Part shown: piece after piece, positions 47,783-60,441 of the stretch
How positions within the stretch are numbered: the first letter of the stretch is position 1
Layout of the letters: every line of letters starts with the position of its first letter
From: Lobosporangium transversale
Lineage: Eukaryota; Mortierellomycota; Mortierellomycetes; Mortierellales; Mortierellaceae
Assembly (NCBI RefSeq): GCF_002105155.1
Contig: NW_019029026.1
Location: 124,001 to 188,000 of the forward strand
DNA length: 64,000 nucleotides
Direction: 5' to 3'
Position numbers and translations under genes: made by a program
Notes under the pieces: generated by a model
What the model was told of the DNA's origin: nothing
Databases searched by the model: none
Seen by the model: the letters and a program-made list of their open reading frames with translations, nothing else

Positions 47783-50235
47783 ATGGAGCTAATGAAAGAA
47801 AATCGACCGGCGCTATTGGATGGTATGCTTCGAATTGCATCTTTTGCCGGATAACGTTGATTTTCAACCGCAGCTCATTCTTCTCGTTCAGCTAATGCCT
47901 TTCTAACATATTCACTTCGCTTTCTTCATAATTTGTGTATTGCTGATAGTGGCTTCGAAGGACAGTGCTAACAGGGATAATATCAAGAAAAACAACAATA
48001 CCAACAACGATAACAACCATGTGGATGGACTGGATCTTCTTGTGAAAGCAGCTCAGAAGGTCTCGCTGCCATCTAAGGGTGTTTCACAAAAGAAACCCAA
48101 AGCACCAACTATGCATTTGAACGGTTCATATGAGACACCGGTGATTGTTGGCAGAGGCTCTCAAGCAACACTCAACCTCGGTAGAATCAACAAGCAGGTG
48201 TCGAGACGTCATGCAATTATTCAGTGGTGTCACGAGGTTTCGGCCTTTCAAATCATAGTTCTCGGCCAGAACGGGGTCCGTATCAATGGTACGGGATATC
48301 CCTCCGGCCAGCAGACAATACTTCGCGAAGGAGATGTTGTCGACTTGGTGGGCGTCAAGATGCTTTTCTGTGCGCCTGTGGGAGCACCTCCTCCAGCTAA
48401 TAGAGATTATCAGGACTTGACACATTTCGAAATTAGTGACCTGGACCAGACAGACGATAACCATAGAGTCGACTCAACACCTGCTGGCTTAATGACACCA
48501 AAACGCACCCAGAAAACTAACCCAGCTCATCAACTTGCGACACCAATCCATTCATCGCCTATCCGCGAATCGCCTCAATTAGCTTCAACTGCACGTATGA
48601 GATACAAAATACTCAAACACAATCCTTCATCGGACAATCGGACCTCGTTGAACTCGCCGCCACCCTCATCTGACCCAGCCACAGAGTTTGATTATGAATC
48701 ACGGCCTATCTTTACACTTGCAATGGACAATCCACCCAATCAAAGCTCCTTTGGGCCGGAAAGCCCCAGATCAGAGCATGATGTTTTTGTGGATGACCTT
48801 TCACTCAAGGATCCACCATTGAAAGCTTTGAACCAACGTCTGCCTCTTGCGCCTTTAGCCTTGCAGGAGAACAGACAGGTGAATACACCTAAATCTCTGC
48901 CAACAAATATTCACATGGATACCAAATTTGGCGGCAAATCAGTGTCTAACAATATACAAAAGTCACCTGCACCCCTAAAATCAGTTTCCTTAGACGTTAA
49001 CGCCAACCGACTTACTTCGGAATATAGCCATCAAAAAGCGCATGTTGGTGATGGTGCGGCTGCTGAGAACGGAGCCAAAGCAAGTATCGAATCCAAACCA
49101 GAGAAGCCCAAGACAACCAAAGCCAAGTCTAAAGAGCATACTCGTTTAACACACACGAGCCTGGATAAGCAAGAAAGGAAGAAAGAAAAAGAAGTAGAAA
49201 AGAGCTTTAAAGATGTAAAGTCGACTTCAAAAGAATCGACAGCGCGGAAGATCAATGTGAGCAAGCAACAAGATATAGCGACTACCACCACAAAGCCTTC
49301 CTTGGAGGAGGATCAAAAGAGCGAAAAAAAAGAAGCATCAAGCGTCCCATCTTCGTCTCAGGAGTTGTTATCGGACATACCAGTGCAAGACAAGAAGACA
49401 GGCATGGATTATACAGAAATGATCATTGACACACTTGTATTTGCGCGAAAGAAAAAGTCAATGACCTTAAGTGAGCTGTTTGACGAAATGATTGCGAGCC
49501 AGCCATCGTTAATGCGATTACAGACCCAAGAGGAGATCAAAGAGCAGATGTTGCAATGTCTCAGTGCCGCCCGCTGTGTGGGCAAAATTACGCGTAAGGG
49601 CAAAGATGCATACAACAAACCTCTGGAGAGTCAGTGGTATTATATTCCGGAATACGACCATAATGTGATGCGTAAGCTTACGCGCCAGGAGGTCATGCCA
49701 AGTGCTCGTAAATGCACACTGACGGTAAGAACAGCGTTTATATGGGTTAATGAGCACCATTATCTCACTTCTCGCTTTTATTTATTTGACTTTTGGACTT
49801 ATTATTATTATAATGTACTCGCAGGATAAACAATATTTCTTCAAAATGCCGCCTAAATTACCATACCATCGCAAAACGACATCACCCTATGCTGTCAAGT
49901 CATCCAGTCGCCGTACGAAGGAGTCAAGCAAGCTATCCTCGGCGGTCGTTAGTGATGACGAAGGTGCAGACGAGCACTCATCATCTTCGGGTGAGGAAGA
50001 GGAGGATGCAGAAAGTACACTATTGCAGTCAACGATCAGAAAACGCAAATCTGCCAACGTTGGACGCTCAGATAAGAAACGCAAGAGCACGACGGTACAG
50101 CAGTTGGTAGTAAACGCAGTTTCAAGCTCGACTCATGATGGCAGTGGGGGCAACGGTAATGAAGACGAGGAGGATGATGATGCCCATAATGATTCGTTAG
50201 ATGATCTTTCTGAACTCTCGGGATTATCAGACTGA
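47783..50235 (+). CDS. FHA-domain protein with C-terminal winged-helix-like region (Tos4/Plm2-like)
   Basis: Likely chromatin-bound or transcription-related phosphopeptide-binding protein. Exons 47783-47822 (40 nt), 47950-49724 and 49825-50235 join in frame to 741 residues. The FHA domain (about 70-155) shows PVIVGRGSQATLNLGRI, the SRRHA core in NKQVSRRHAIIQW, and NGVRINGTGYPSGQQ. A long polar, Lys/Ser-rich linker follows. A second folded block (about 500-577) reads TEMIIDTLVFARKKKSMTLS and ends ESQWYYIPEYD, which looks like a winged helix. The tail is acidic and Ser-rich (EEEEDAESTL, DDLSELSGLSD). The first codons come from a separate 40-nt exon, because the long exon has no ATG at its start. 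The Tos4-like naming is by domain layout, not by full alignment. Confidence 0.82.
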
Positions 50236-50392
50236 AAGAAGATACACAGTTTATTGTTACTCGAGAAAAGGAGTTTTTTTCTTCTACCAACGCAACAAAT
50301 AAATCATTGTTTCTCAACATTTTGCACAACGATAGCATCCTTTTTTTTTTATTTTTTTTTATTTTTATTCCCAAATTCTCTTAAGTGCTTTT
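50236..50392. other. Tail-to-tail spacer of the FHA and NIMA-kinase genes
   Basis: 157 nt, T-rich on the plus strand near 50340-50370, probably with overlapping 3' UTRs. Confidence 0.45.
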
Positions 50393-53300
50393 CTAAGTGG
50401 CATTCCGTAAGAATAAAGATTCGCTTCCTGAACTAGAAGGTGGTGGCAGCTGTCTCGAATGTGACTTTCTAATAAAAGGACCTGGAATATCGTCGTCCCA
50501 CTCCATAGGCAATTCATCATCGTCTGGACGATGTATCCTCGGTGGCGGCATGCTAGTGCCCCCTTTATTAGACTGTACTGCGTCTTGTGTCTTGACTGGA
50601 GTTGACGTTGTTATTGTCGTCCTCAAGTCCTGTACATTCGTTGCCGAAGTGCTGTCGACAATTGTATTAGCTGTTAATGATGGGTCACCATTATGAATAG
50701 CCGATGTAGTAGATGCCGTAAGCGTGGTAGTACTGATAGCGGTACTAGATGTGGTGCTACCGACATTCAGAGATGATGGGGTTGTTGAGGTGGCATTAAA
50801 CCGAATGTGAGCCATCGAAGGAGTGGAAGTTCCCGCTGTCTGGTTTCGACGTGATGAGAAAGAGGGTGCATGTAGCTGTGAACTTTGACTCTGACTACGA
50901 GCGGACGATCCGCCGATCAAAGGCGCTGGTCGAAGAAAAACACCCCCATTATTGCTAGTGGATGCGTTTGATTGTTGTGAAGACGAAGACGGTTCAACAA
51001 TTCCAGACATCTTAACATCATGCGTAGCTGATGAGAGAGATGTGTTGGGAAGTACCAAAGTCGACGTAAAATTGAAGCTTGTGGATGGCGCTGTGTTGGA
51101 TGAAATTCCTGGTGATGCTCGTATAGATGGTGTTATTAGCGCTACGGGTTTGACCAGCTCTGGCACAAGGAAAGGGTTGGTATTATTGCTGTTACTGGCG
51201 TTGATATTACTGACTGATGGTCCCGAATCGAGCGACATGGACGCGATGAGGGTAGAGGCTGACCTCGACTTAGCCCGAAGCCTGTGAGTGCCTGACGCTT
51301 GGTTAGAGTTCCCAGCACCGAATTTTCCAGAAAGCCTGGACTCCTTACCGCCCGGACCGATGTAAACATTTGATGATCCCTGAAAAGTCTTTGGCAAACT
51401 GGATGCGCTCTCTCCTGGGCTGGCAAAGAGGCCAAGCGTACTCAGTCCCTGCTGACCATTCACGTTGCTTGAAAGGCGCGACGTAGTATGTGAGCCACCA
51501 CTGTCTACAGTGTCCGATGTAGTATGTTGATTAGCGGTGCTTGCTGCTGCTGATGAAGCTGTGATACGATGTGAATTAGATGGTTGTAAGTGTCGATTAC
51601 CAATAGATAGGGCAGTCTTGCGTCTAGGAGCTGACCATGTCTTTGAGGTTTGCATATGCTCTCCTGTTGATAAGTTATCTTTTCCTCCCGTAGCCAGATA
51701 CTGTCCCAATGTATTATTTGTGCTCATAATGGGTGGTTGCGAAGACAAGGAGGCGGCCTTAGAGGCCGTGGATAAATTGCTGGGTTTGCTGGAAGAAGCC
51801 TCTTGCATATGCGGATTATCAATGATCATGGCTTCGCTGGATTGCTTAGTTGAAAGAGCTTTCTTGATCATTGACTGTTGTCTTTCGTGTTCTTGAATGA
51901 GCTCTCGGCGCTTCTCCTCTATCTGCTGGCGCTCCCATGTCAGTTTCTTCTCTTGCTCAACCAAAGCCATTTCTTTGCTTCTAATCGTCTCCTCTTTCGA
52001 ATTTAAAATGGTTTCCATTTCCCTTAGCCGTTGCTCGTCAGCTCGAAGCCTTCTTTCAATATTCGCCAAAGTTGCCTCCCGTTCGCGATATTTTTCAATG
52101 TACTCGCTTATGGCACGTTCACGACGATCCAGTTCCTCGGCCCTACGTTGCGATATAGTCCGAATCACATTTAGTCAGCGATAAGGCTTAAAATAGGACA
52201 GTGTTATAGATATTATAAAATCCTTTCGGAGTAACTTGCCTTTTATCAATTTCGAGCTGCTTTTTGCAGAGCCTTATTCTGGGTGCAGCAAGGAGATCTG
52301 ACGTTGTCGGTCTTTTACGTGGCTAATGTATAGAGATGCAAGGGCCGCAGGAGGGTTTATTAATAAGTATTCTGATGTCGCCATTTGGTCCCAATTACTT
52401 CGCGAATGATTGAAATTGAGATTTGACATACGTTCACCTGCAGCATAGACCTAACTACATGATTTAGCTCATTTGAGTACTGGGCAGGTAACGCTTGGAT
52501 TCTACCCATCTTGATCTTCAGAGAGAGTTCGTGTTGTGAGTCTGCAAGGAATGGAGGCCTGTGGTCAAGGAGGAAAAAAAAGCGTTAATAAAAATATAAT
52601 AAAATAAGCACAATGACTCAAGGCCAGTCAAGAAAAAAAAAACGTAAGCAATCCTCACGACATACTTTAATGCACACATCTCGAAAATAATGCAGCCAAG
52701 AGACCAAATGTCTGACTTGACATCGTATACTGACTCGCTTATAAGTTCCTGTAATCATTAAAGATGAAGATTAGTCTCTATACTATATCCATGCCTTTCA
52801 CTCATTTGTTTTTGAGACAAGTATTGATATTCAATCTTACAGGAGACATGTAATACGGTGTCTATTAAATAATTATATAAGAATAGACCATCTGTTAAAA
52901 CTGCAAGCGAGCTCAAGGTCTGAAAAGAGAGAAAGTGGAAATAAACAAGCTGAAACTAGCTGCCTACCCCAACATATGTTTCTGCAAAAGCCTTCTGTGG
53001 GTTTGTGAGGGACCGTGACAATCCAAAGTCTCCCAACTTAACATTTCTATTGGCATCCAAGAACACTATCTCGTTGGTATCAGGTACATAACATTAGTCT
53101 AATGACAAGATAAGGATAAGGCCTCATGGTTTATCGCCACATGCTTATTTTAAACTGTTTATACCATTATCAGGTTTGAGATCTCGATGAAGAATAGGAG
53201 CCCGTGGCTGAGGTGGATTGTTGTCGTCACCTTTAGTCATGCCGCAGTGGCACTCATGTAGCGCCATCGTCAGCTGGGTCATAATGGTCCAAATGAACTC

Positions 53301-53978
53301 CTCAGGGATATATAATCTAATTGAATAAATAAATACAGAGCAACACGGATAATTGACAGAGATTGTTAGCCATACGGCCAATTTTTCTCGAAGTTGGCGG
53401 AGCAAAAATCTAACAGTGACATACGAGCTTTCTTTGTGCCGCTTGATAACCGCTGCTAGATCCCCTCCTTCACAATACTCCATAAGAATATATATGAAGC
53501 TGTTTTCTCGATCAATAACCCGCTCCAAAAATTCAACAATATTTGGATGTTTGAGATCTTTCAAAATGTTGACTTCTGCCACAAGCTGCTCCTTTTCCTT
53601 GACACCCATTTTTCGATAGTCAATCTCCTTCCTGGCGAGTATCTGATGAGAAGCAAAAGCATAGAAGGAATGGTATCGATTTAGAAAAAGTATCGCCTGT
53701 TATAAGTCCTTTCCCCTCAATGCCTGTTGAAATGACAAACAAGGATAATGAGAGTTCTGTTTGATATCAATCCAAGTACTCATGAATGCATCATTGCAAT
53801 GTAGTTGTAATAAATGGTAGCGTGGCATTTCAAGCATGTAAATGCCGTCCAAGCTCTTGATGTTTCGTAGTACCTTGCCATCTGTCTTCCTCCTGACTTT
53901 ACGAATCAATCCAAAGGAGCCTGAGCCGATGGCTTCCAGGGGCTCGAATTCATCAAATGTCCAAGAGTCATAATGCAT
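50393..53978 (-). CDS. NIMA-related (NEK2/Fin1/Kin3-like) serine/threonine protein kinase
   Basis: Mitotic-type kinase. Exons: 53978-53874, 53642-53425, 53316-53165, 53065-52968, 52861-52841 (21 nt), 52748-52666, 52558-52432, 52322-52240 and 52142-50393. They join in frame to 878 residues. The kinase domain is N-terminal: AIGSGSFGLIRKV (P-loop, residues 18-23), ARKEIDYRKM (Lys40), ILHRDLKPDN (Asp153) and LGDFGLSRS (Asp171). TPYYMSPEL follows, whose first seven residues come from the 21-nt exon. [20 protein letters not shown] and NPRKRPTTSDLL close the domain. A Pro/Asp insertion lies just before the HRD motif. After the kinase comes a coiled coil rich in Glu/Arg (about 300-410), then a ~470-residue Ser/Thr-rich tail. 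The last intron (52239-52143) has a GC-AG border. The ATG at 53978 is the first in frame. Confidence 0.94.
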
Positions 53979-54240
53979 ACTGGAGCGCCCCACTCGAGGA
54001 AGACTGATCGTGAAGTTGATGGTTTAGGATGGAAATGAAAAGGAACTTATCCTGACAGTGACTGCATGTGTTTTTACAGGGGCAGTAAACGCCACTAATT
54101 TGGCCACTGTATTTTGCATGTGTTGTATGTGCATTGTGGTCAACATTATTTTGAGTTCATTGTCTTCATTCATCCTTTTTTTATTTCCCTTCTACTCTGT
54201 TTTTTCATCTTCTCCATCTATATGTATATTTAAAAAACCC
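53979..54240. promoter_or_regulatory. Divergent promoter of the NIMA kinase and aldose epimerase genes
   Basis: 262 nt between two start codons, with a T/C-rich leader on the epimerase side (about 54170-54230). No specific site recognised. Confidence 0.45.
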
Positions 54241-55602
54241 ATGACAGTGATAGAGCTTACTACAACTCCTAGTGTGAACGGACAAGGCCTGCCTTCCGGA
54301 ACATTGATACGGTCGTTCTTGTTAACAGATGATTCTTCGCCTGGTATGGCCTGTCAGGTAATCTCACTCGGCGCAACTCTCACGCACCTTTGGGTCTTAG
54401 ACAACACGAATAGCCCTAAAGATATTGTACTCGGTTTTGATGATCCAAAAGCTTATCGTACCAAGTACGATCCTTATTTTGGAGCGACCGTGGGAAGAAC
54501 AGCAAACAGGTGACATTCCGACATAACGTTACTTTTTGAGTGGCAAATTTTTTAAAAACAAAAAAGAGTCTAACAGATAGTACACGAATGGCACATTAGA
54601 ATTGCCCAAGGAGAGTTTTCATTGCCTGACAATCCTCATGTTGTTTTCAAGCTGGATCAAAACAATGGCCCAAACTCCCTTCATGGAGGTATCGACGGTT
54701 TCTCTCATCGAAATTGGGATGTTGTACCGCCATTAGGTGACGTCTCGGATGGTGATGGATGTCGAGGTACTAGTCTTCGACTGAGTATGGTATCGGAGCA
54801 TATGGACCAAGGATTTCCTGGCCGTCTCCGTGTCTACTGCACCTACCGCCTCCTCAACTCATCGCTTGAGGTGGAATACGAGGCGTATCTCGAACAAACT
54901 GAAGATCTACACCGAGAGCCAGTTGAAATGACGATTGTATCTCTTACGAATCATACATATTTTAATCTTAATGGCATACCCAGTACAGGGACAACAAACA
55001 AGTTTACAATCACACCCATTACGAACCATGTAATCGAAATGGCACACATTGACAGCTTCTTGGAGACCGATTCAACTTCTGTTCCTTCAGGCAAAATCCT
55101 GAAGCTTGATGAAGTGCCAGCTATGGATTTTCGAAAGCCGAAAAGCATTGGTGATCATTTCAAACAGGTCCCGGGTGACGGTCAAGGTTACGATCACTTT
55201 TATCCCGTACAAGCAGCCATCAACAATCCACACGACTATTATCTCAAAAATGACGTATGTCGTATACCACCGACTGCTTTAGTAAACATTTATTCTCCAG
55301 AATCTGGGATCCACATGGCTATGACGACAACTGAACCTGGATTCCAGTTTTATACGGCTAACTTCGTTCAGGTTGAACCCAATCAAGTCGACACTCGTGT
55401 TGTTGGTAATTATGGCAATGCTGACTCCCGTTTTTCGTACATAGGCAAGGCCCGGGGAGGCTATGAACCGCATTCAGGCTTTTGTCTGGAGGCATCCAAG
55501 TTCCCTAACGCGATCAATCATACCGAATGGAGAAACCAGGTCATCCTCCGCTCTGGAGACAAATACCAATCTAAAACCATATTTACGTTTTCAATAAGAT
55601 AG
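54241..55602 (+). CDS. Aldose 1-epimerase (galactose mutarotase)
   Basis: Interconverts the alpha and beta anomers of galactose and glucose, feeding the Leloir pathway. Exons 54241-54509 and 54600-55602 join in frame to 423 residues. The fold and motifs are clear: ISLGATLTHLWVLD and DIVLGFDDPKAY, then GATVGRTANRIAQGEF, with NRIA formed across the intron. NGPNSLHGGIDGFSHRNWDV and VSLTNHTYFNLNG carry the conserved active-site His residues. GFCLEASKFPNAINH carries the catalytic Glu. The length exceeds the usual ~340 residues because of loops in the C-terminal half (about 55230-55270). Upstream in-frame Met codons exist, but the ATG at 54241 starts at the family's normal N-terminus. The donor GTGACA is less common than GTAAGT. 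Confidence 0.93.
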
Positions 55603-55945
55603 TTACAGCGGCTCTTCAGGGTATGTAAGAGTACTTTAATAATATCCATGTAATATCATGCTTGTATCAGTATTCTGTTTTATTATGACTCAGCTAAACT
55701 ACACAGGATTGAAACAGTGGTAATATCATAGTTGCTGGGTACAAATCTCATGTCCCTTGATCAGTCTGGCTGCTCAGGAGACTACAGGCGTTGGGGGTTG
55801 GGGACGGCTGGTGTAAGATGTATACCACTTGTGGGCCTGGGAAAGACATAGGGCAACGTAGTGGACACGGGCGCTTAAACATGGCCTGCTGTTCCTTATT
55901 ATTCAAGACGTAGATTGCCTCGAATATACTGAATCAAAATCAAAA
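55603..55945. other. Convergent 3' spacer
   Basis: 343 nt between the epimerase stop and the stop of a small minus-strand gene. No gene or repeat seen. Confidence 0.5.
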
Positions 55946-56266
55946 TCACGATAGACTGTTGATCAACTTCGACACGTTGTCCTGAGTGTTTGTGATCATA
56001 TCCTCAATCTGTTCGCCATCGCACAGCTTCTTCGCAAAAATAATACCCGGAGTTGCGAAAACCATCATGTGAAGACAGAATTGAAGACCAGATATAGAGG
56101 GCACAGGTACTTTCTCTGTAGCGATCTGTTTGGTCAGTTGCGGTCGAAAAGGGATCCTGGACGATTTTGTAACTGGCAGTTGTGCATTTGCATACAACGG
56201 AGATATCTTCGTGAGTGCAGCACTGAATGTCTGCTTGATGATTCCTCCAAGCTCTGATCTAGACAT
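55946..56266 (-). CDS. Small hypothetical protein, 106 residues, possibly mitochondrial
   Basis: Single exon from the ATG at 56266. It starts MSRSELGGIIKQTFSAALTK, a Ser/Lys/Ala-rich beginning that could act as a mitochondrial presequence. It has a central hydrophobic stretch (ISGLQFCLHMMVFATPGIIF) and an acidic, polar C-terminus (DGEQIEDMITNTQDNVSK). I recognise no family. The frame fills the space between two head/tail neighbours and uses a standard ATG, which favours a real gene. It could also be the last exon of a longer gene, but no acceptor is needed. Confidence 0.5.
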   Translation of the reverse strand: MSRSELGGIIKQTFSAALTKISPLYANAQLPVTKSSRIPFRPQLTKQIATEKVPVPSISGLQFCLHMMVFATPGIIFAKKLCDGEQIEDMITNTQDNVSKLINSLS

Positions 56267-56626
56267 TGTTGGTCATCGACTGGCAGTTGTGAGAATAGTC
56301 GTAAGATGGATTCTTGAGAGGCTGCAGGAATGGAGATTTAGGTCTCGAGTATCACAATTATAGCCCAAATGACGTTTCCAAACTGACGACGCGCTTGGCG
56401 TGCCTAATGGAATGAAATGTAGAACAATTCAATTTCGTGTGTACACGTACTCTTTTTACATTTCTCTTTAACTTTTGAATCAGTTTTGTATATTTTCGTC
56501 TCTGTTTTTTCTTTTTTTTTTCTTCTACCCGACAACACTTCATTGGGCAGGAAAATCTTTTAAGCTTCACTCTCCAATTCATTACTCTACCTCTTGGACA
56601 ACTCAACTAACAAGCAATAGACAATC
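56267..56626. promoter_or_regulatory. Divergent intergenic region upstream of RPN1
   Basis: 360 nt between the small minus-strand gene and the RPN1 ATG. A T/C-rich stretch near 56495-56530 probably belongs to the RPN1 leader. I found no clear proteasome-associated control element. Confidence 0.4.
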
Positions 56627-59600
56627 ATGGTTGAGCGAAAGGAAGTTGCCATCCCGGTTCCTGCTGCAGACAATTCCTCCATGGAGGAGGACAAGCCTTT
56701 GAAAAAGCCTCCAAGGGAGCTTAAGGATGCACCCATCAAGGAAGAATTGGTACGACCTATATACATGATATGCCATTCACCTTAACTCCTTGTAATACTT
56801 GATCAGCTCACAGCCTAACTTAGCCTACTCTACTCTTGCTCTATACTGCCGAATTCTCTGATCAAAAATATGAATGGCTTTGATAGTCGGAAGAGGATCA
56901 GGAACTTAAGGACCAGCTTGAGATGTTGGTCCAGAGGCTAAAGGTAACCTCCCCTTTTATCTTTCGCAATAATAAAGAATCAGATACTGATCAAGAAAGG
57001 AATATATGAGCTATGCTGACTGATGTTTTCTGTAAACGTGTTTTCTTTTCATTTATTTTTTCGAATCTCTTAGGAACCCGACACAAAGCTTTACAATCCA
57101 TCTCTTGAAACCCTTCGCACTTTGATCCTCACCTCGACCAGCTCTATGACCTCTGTCCCTAAACCCCTAAAGTACTTGCGTCCTCTTTATCACGACATGG
57201 TTGCCATTCATGACTCCTGGCCAGATAATGCAGACAAAAAGTTTTTGGCCGACATTCTCTCAATCTTGGCTATGACTTACGATGATGATAAGCTGGATAC
57301 TCTCAAGTATCGCAAGTTGGGCTCTCAAAATGCTATTGGATCATGGGGTCATGAATATGTTAGGTAATAATATGTTATTAATATGAAGACCTGAAGTCTC
57401 AGTTTTGTTAAGCAAATCGCTGTTTATTATATATATTTACTTGTGAAAAATGTCTGCAACGTTTTTCTTTTCCAGGCACTTGTCCACAGAGATTGGGCTG
57501 GAGTATGAAAGGCGTCAGGAAACTGAAGCTGATACATCAGACCTTATCGAGCTTGCATTAGAGGTTGCACCATTCTTCTTGGCCCACAATGCTGAGGCTG
57601 ATGCTGTGGATCTGTTAATGCAACTGGACATTATGCCTAAGCTTGTCTCCTTTGTAGACAAGAACTCATATAAACGTGTTTGTCTCTACATCAACAGGTG
57701 TGTATTAAAATGAGCTTGGCCCAAACACTCATGAAATGGTTTTCGGAATAGAGCATTAATAAGTCACCTTTCCATCGGATAGCTGCGTAAACTATTTGGA
57801 ATCGCCAGATGATATTATTTGTTTACGTACTGCTCACGACATTTATATGAAACATCGCAAGCATGCAGAAGCTTTGCTAGTCGCTATTCGTATGTCAGAT
57901 AAGGAACTCATTCGTAGCATTTTCGATAACTGCCAAGATCCGTAAGTGATATCTGCTAATGTTTTTCAGCTTGTTTAGGCGGCATGTAGTAGAAGTCTAT
58001 TTTTGTTACTAGCAAGCATTACTTGGCATCTTAATACTTTCATAGTTTATTGAAGAAGCAGCTCGCTTTCATGCTTGCAAGGCAGCAGCTATCTGTGGAA
58101 ACTGAGGATGAGGACCTTCAAAACTGCATCAATAATGCGGACTTGAGCAAACACTTCCTCAATCTTGCACGTGAACTTGATTTAATGGAACCAAAGACAC
58201 CCGAAGACATTTACAAATCTCACTTGGAACATAAACGTACGAAACAGAGTTTAATGGCATTGGCAGCAGTTGGAGTAGTGTAAAAACCATGAGATCACGG
58301 AGTTAAACGCAAATACTCACGATTTTTTGAAATGGATATAGGCTCTGCTGGCGTAGCTCAGGTCGATTCCGCACGGCAAAATCTGGCGTCGACCTTTGTC
58401 AATGCATTCGTCAATGCAGGATTTGGAGTGGATAAACTCATGCTAACAGAGGAAGAAGATGGTGGCTGGATTTTTAAGAACAAAGATCACGGCATGCTTA
58501 GCGCTTCTGCTTCTCTGGGTATGATCTTGCTTTGGGATGTTGATGCAGGTCTTAATCAAATCGACAAGTACATCTACTCTGAGGATGAAAACATTAGATC
58601 GGGAGCCTTGCTTGCTATAGGTATTGTCAATTCCGGTGTCCGCAATTTGGCTGACCCTGCATTGGCAGTCTTGTCCGAGTATCTCGAAGATTCTAAATCA
58701 ATTACCAATCGCGTTGCCGCCATCCAAGGTCTCGGGCTTGCTTACGCTGGCTCTGCCCGTGAAGAGTTGTCAGAGCTACTTCTGCCCATTGTCAGCAACT
58801 CTAATCTTGCCATGGAATTATCATCTTTTGCAGCCCTGGCACTGGGTCAAATCTTTGTCGGTACTTGTGATGGCGAGATCACTAGCACTATTTTGCAGAC
58901 AATGCTCGAGCGCGCAGATGGTCAGCTCGGAGAGACCTTCAGTCGCTTCATGGGACTTGGTCTCGGTTTGCTTCACTTGGGTACGTCTTTCAACTTTTCT
59001 AAAGAGTAAAATTGCGTTACCCATGGCCGAATTGTTGATCACCATCTCTAACTGTTTTCTTTTCTTTTTTTCTTTTTTTTTTTTTTTTTTTTTTTTTCCT
59101 CATTTGTGCGTTGATATTATACATGACATGTGGTAAACAGGCAGCCGCAACCGATGCGATGTGACGCTGGAGACCTTGAAGGCGATTGAACATCCCATTG
59201 GCAAGAGAACAAGCGTCATTGTCGAAATTGCTGCGTATGCTGGCTCTGGTGACGTCCTTCACATCCAGCGTATGCTGCACTACTGCAACGACCATATTGA
59301 TACTGAGAGTGGTGGCGATGACGAATTCCAGGCGTATGCTGTCATTGGTATTGCTCTGATTGCAATCGGCGAAGATATTGGCGCAGAGATGGCTCTCCGA
59401 TCCTTTACGCATTTAATGCATTATGGCGAGCCTGTTATCCGGAAGGCTGTTCCATTGGCTATTGGCCTCCTCTGTGCTTCCAACCCTGTGCTCTCAGTCT
59501 TGGATACTCTCGGAAAGTACTCACATGATACTGATATTGAAGTTGCGTTGAACTCGATCTTCGCTATGGGTATGGTGGGTGCAGGAACCAATAATGCTCG

Positions 59601-60239
59601 TGTGGCCCAAATGCTTCGCCACCTCGCATCTTACTACCATAAGGATGCTAGCTGTCTCTTTGTTGTCCGCATCGCACAGGTATGATACTGTCACTTTGAC
59701 TTTTTTATACCTTGAATTACCTTTTGAAATAGAGGTGATCCTAGTGGGTTAAATTTAATCATTTCATTTATTTTATATTGTTTTATTTTTTTATATAGGG
59801 GTTGCTACATATGGGCAAGGGAACATTGACTATCAATCCACTCAACACTGATCGCCAGATCCTATCGCCTGTGGCTCTGGCTGGTCTCTTGACGACGTTA
59901 TTTGCATTTATAGATGTCAAAACTCTAATTTTGGGTCGTCATCACTACCTGCTCTATTCATTAGTTACGGCCATGTACCCACGTTTCTTGATCACCCTGA
60001 ACGAAGAGTTAGAAAGCGAGGCTGTGACAGTCCGTGTGGGACAAGCTGTAGATGTGGTCGGTCAAGCAGGAAGACCCAAAACCATTACAGGTTTTCAAAC
60101 ACATTCAACACCTGTCCTTTTGGCATATTCAGAGCGTGCCGAGCTCTCAACAGAAGAATACTTGGCTCAGGCTCCTGTGCTGGAGGGTTTTGTATTGTTA
60201 AAGAAGAATCCAGACTATGTAGAGGAAACAAAGGCATAG
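56627..60239 (+). CDS. RPN1: 26S proteasome regulatory subunit RPN1 (PSMD2)
   Basis: Largest scaffold of the 19S base; it docks ubiquitin receptors and shuttles. Nine exons: 56627-56749, 56887-56943, 57074-57363, 57476-57697, 57783-57941, 58046-58236, 58342-58980, 59141-59679 and 59799-60239. They join in frame to 886 residues, the usual size. Family motifs are [53 protein letters not shown] (across an intron) and [20 protein letters not shown]. The PC-repeat toroid follows: [40 protein letters not shown] and [20 protein letters not shown]. The gene ends [19 protein letters not shown]. Intron 7 carries a long T tract. Upstream, the gene is divergent from a small unknown gene; it is convergent with the kanadaptin gene. 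Confidence 0.97.
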
Positions 60240-60441
60240 AGGTTGATCTTGAAGTATATCTTTTTTTGTATTAAGAAAAAAAGTCAAAAAAAAAAAAAAA
60301 AAAAAAAATTGAATGGCCGTCTCTCTCTTTCTCCCTCTCCCCAGTGTTCATATTTTACGTTTCCCATGCGATCATTGGAAATAAAACAAGATATAAAAAT
60401 ATATGGCAATATTATTTCGAAAACAAAATGTTGAGACAGGA
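60240..60441. other. Tail-to-tail spacer of RPN1 and the kanadaptin gene
   Basis: 202 nt with a 23-nt A run at about 60286-60308. Probably shared 3' UTR space. Confidence 0.5.
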
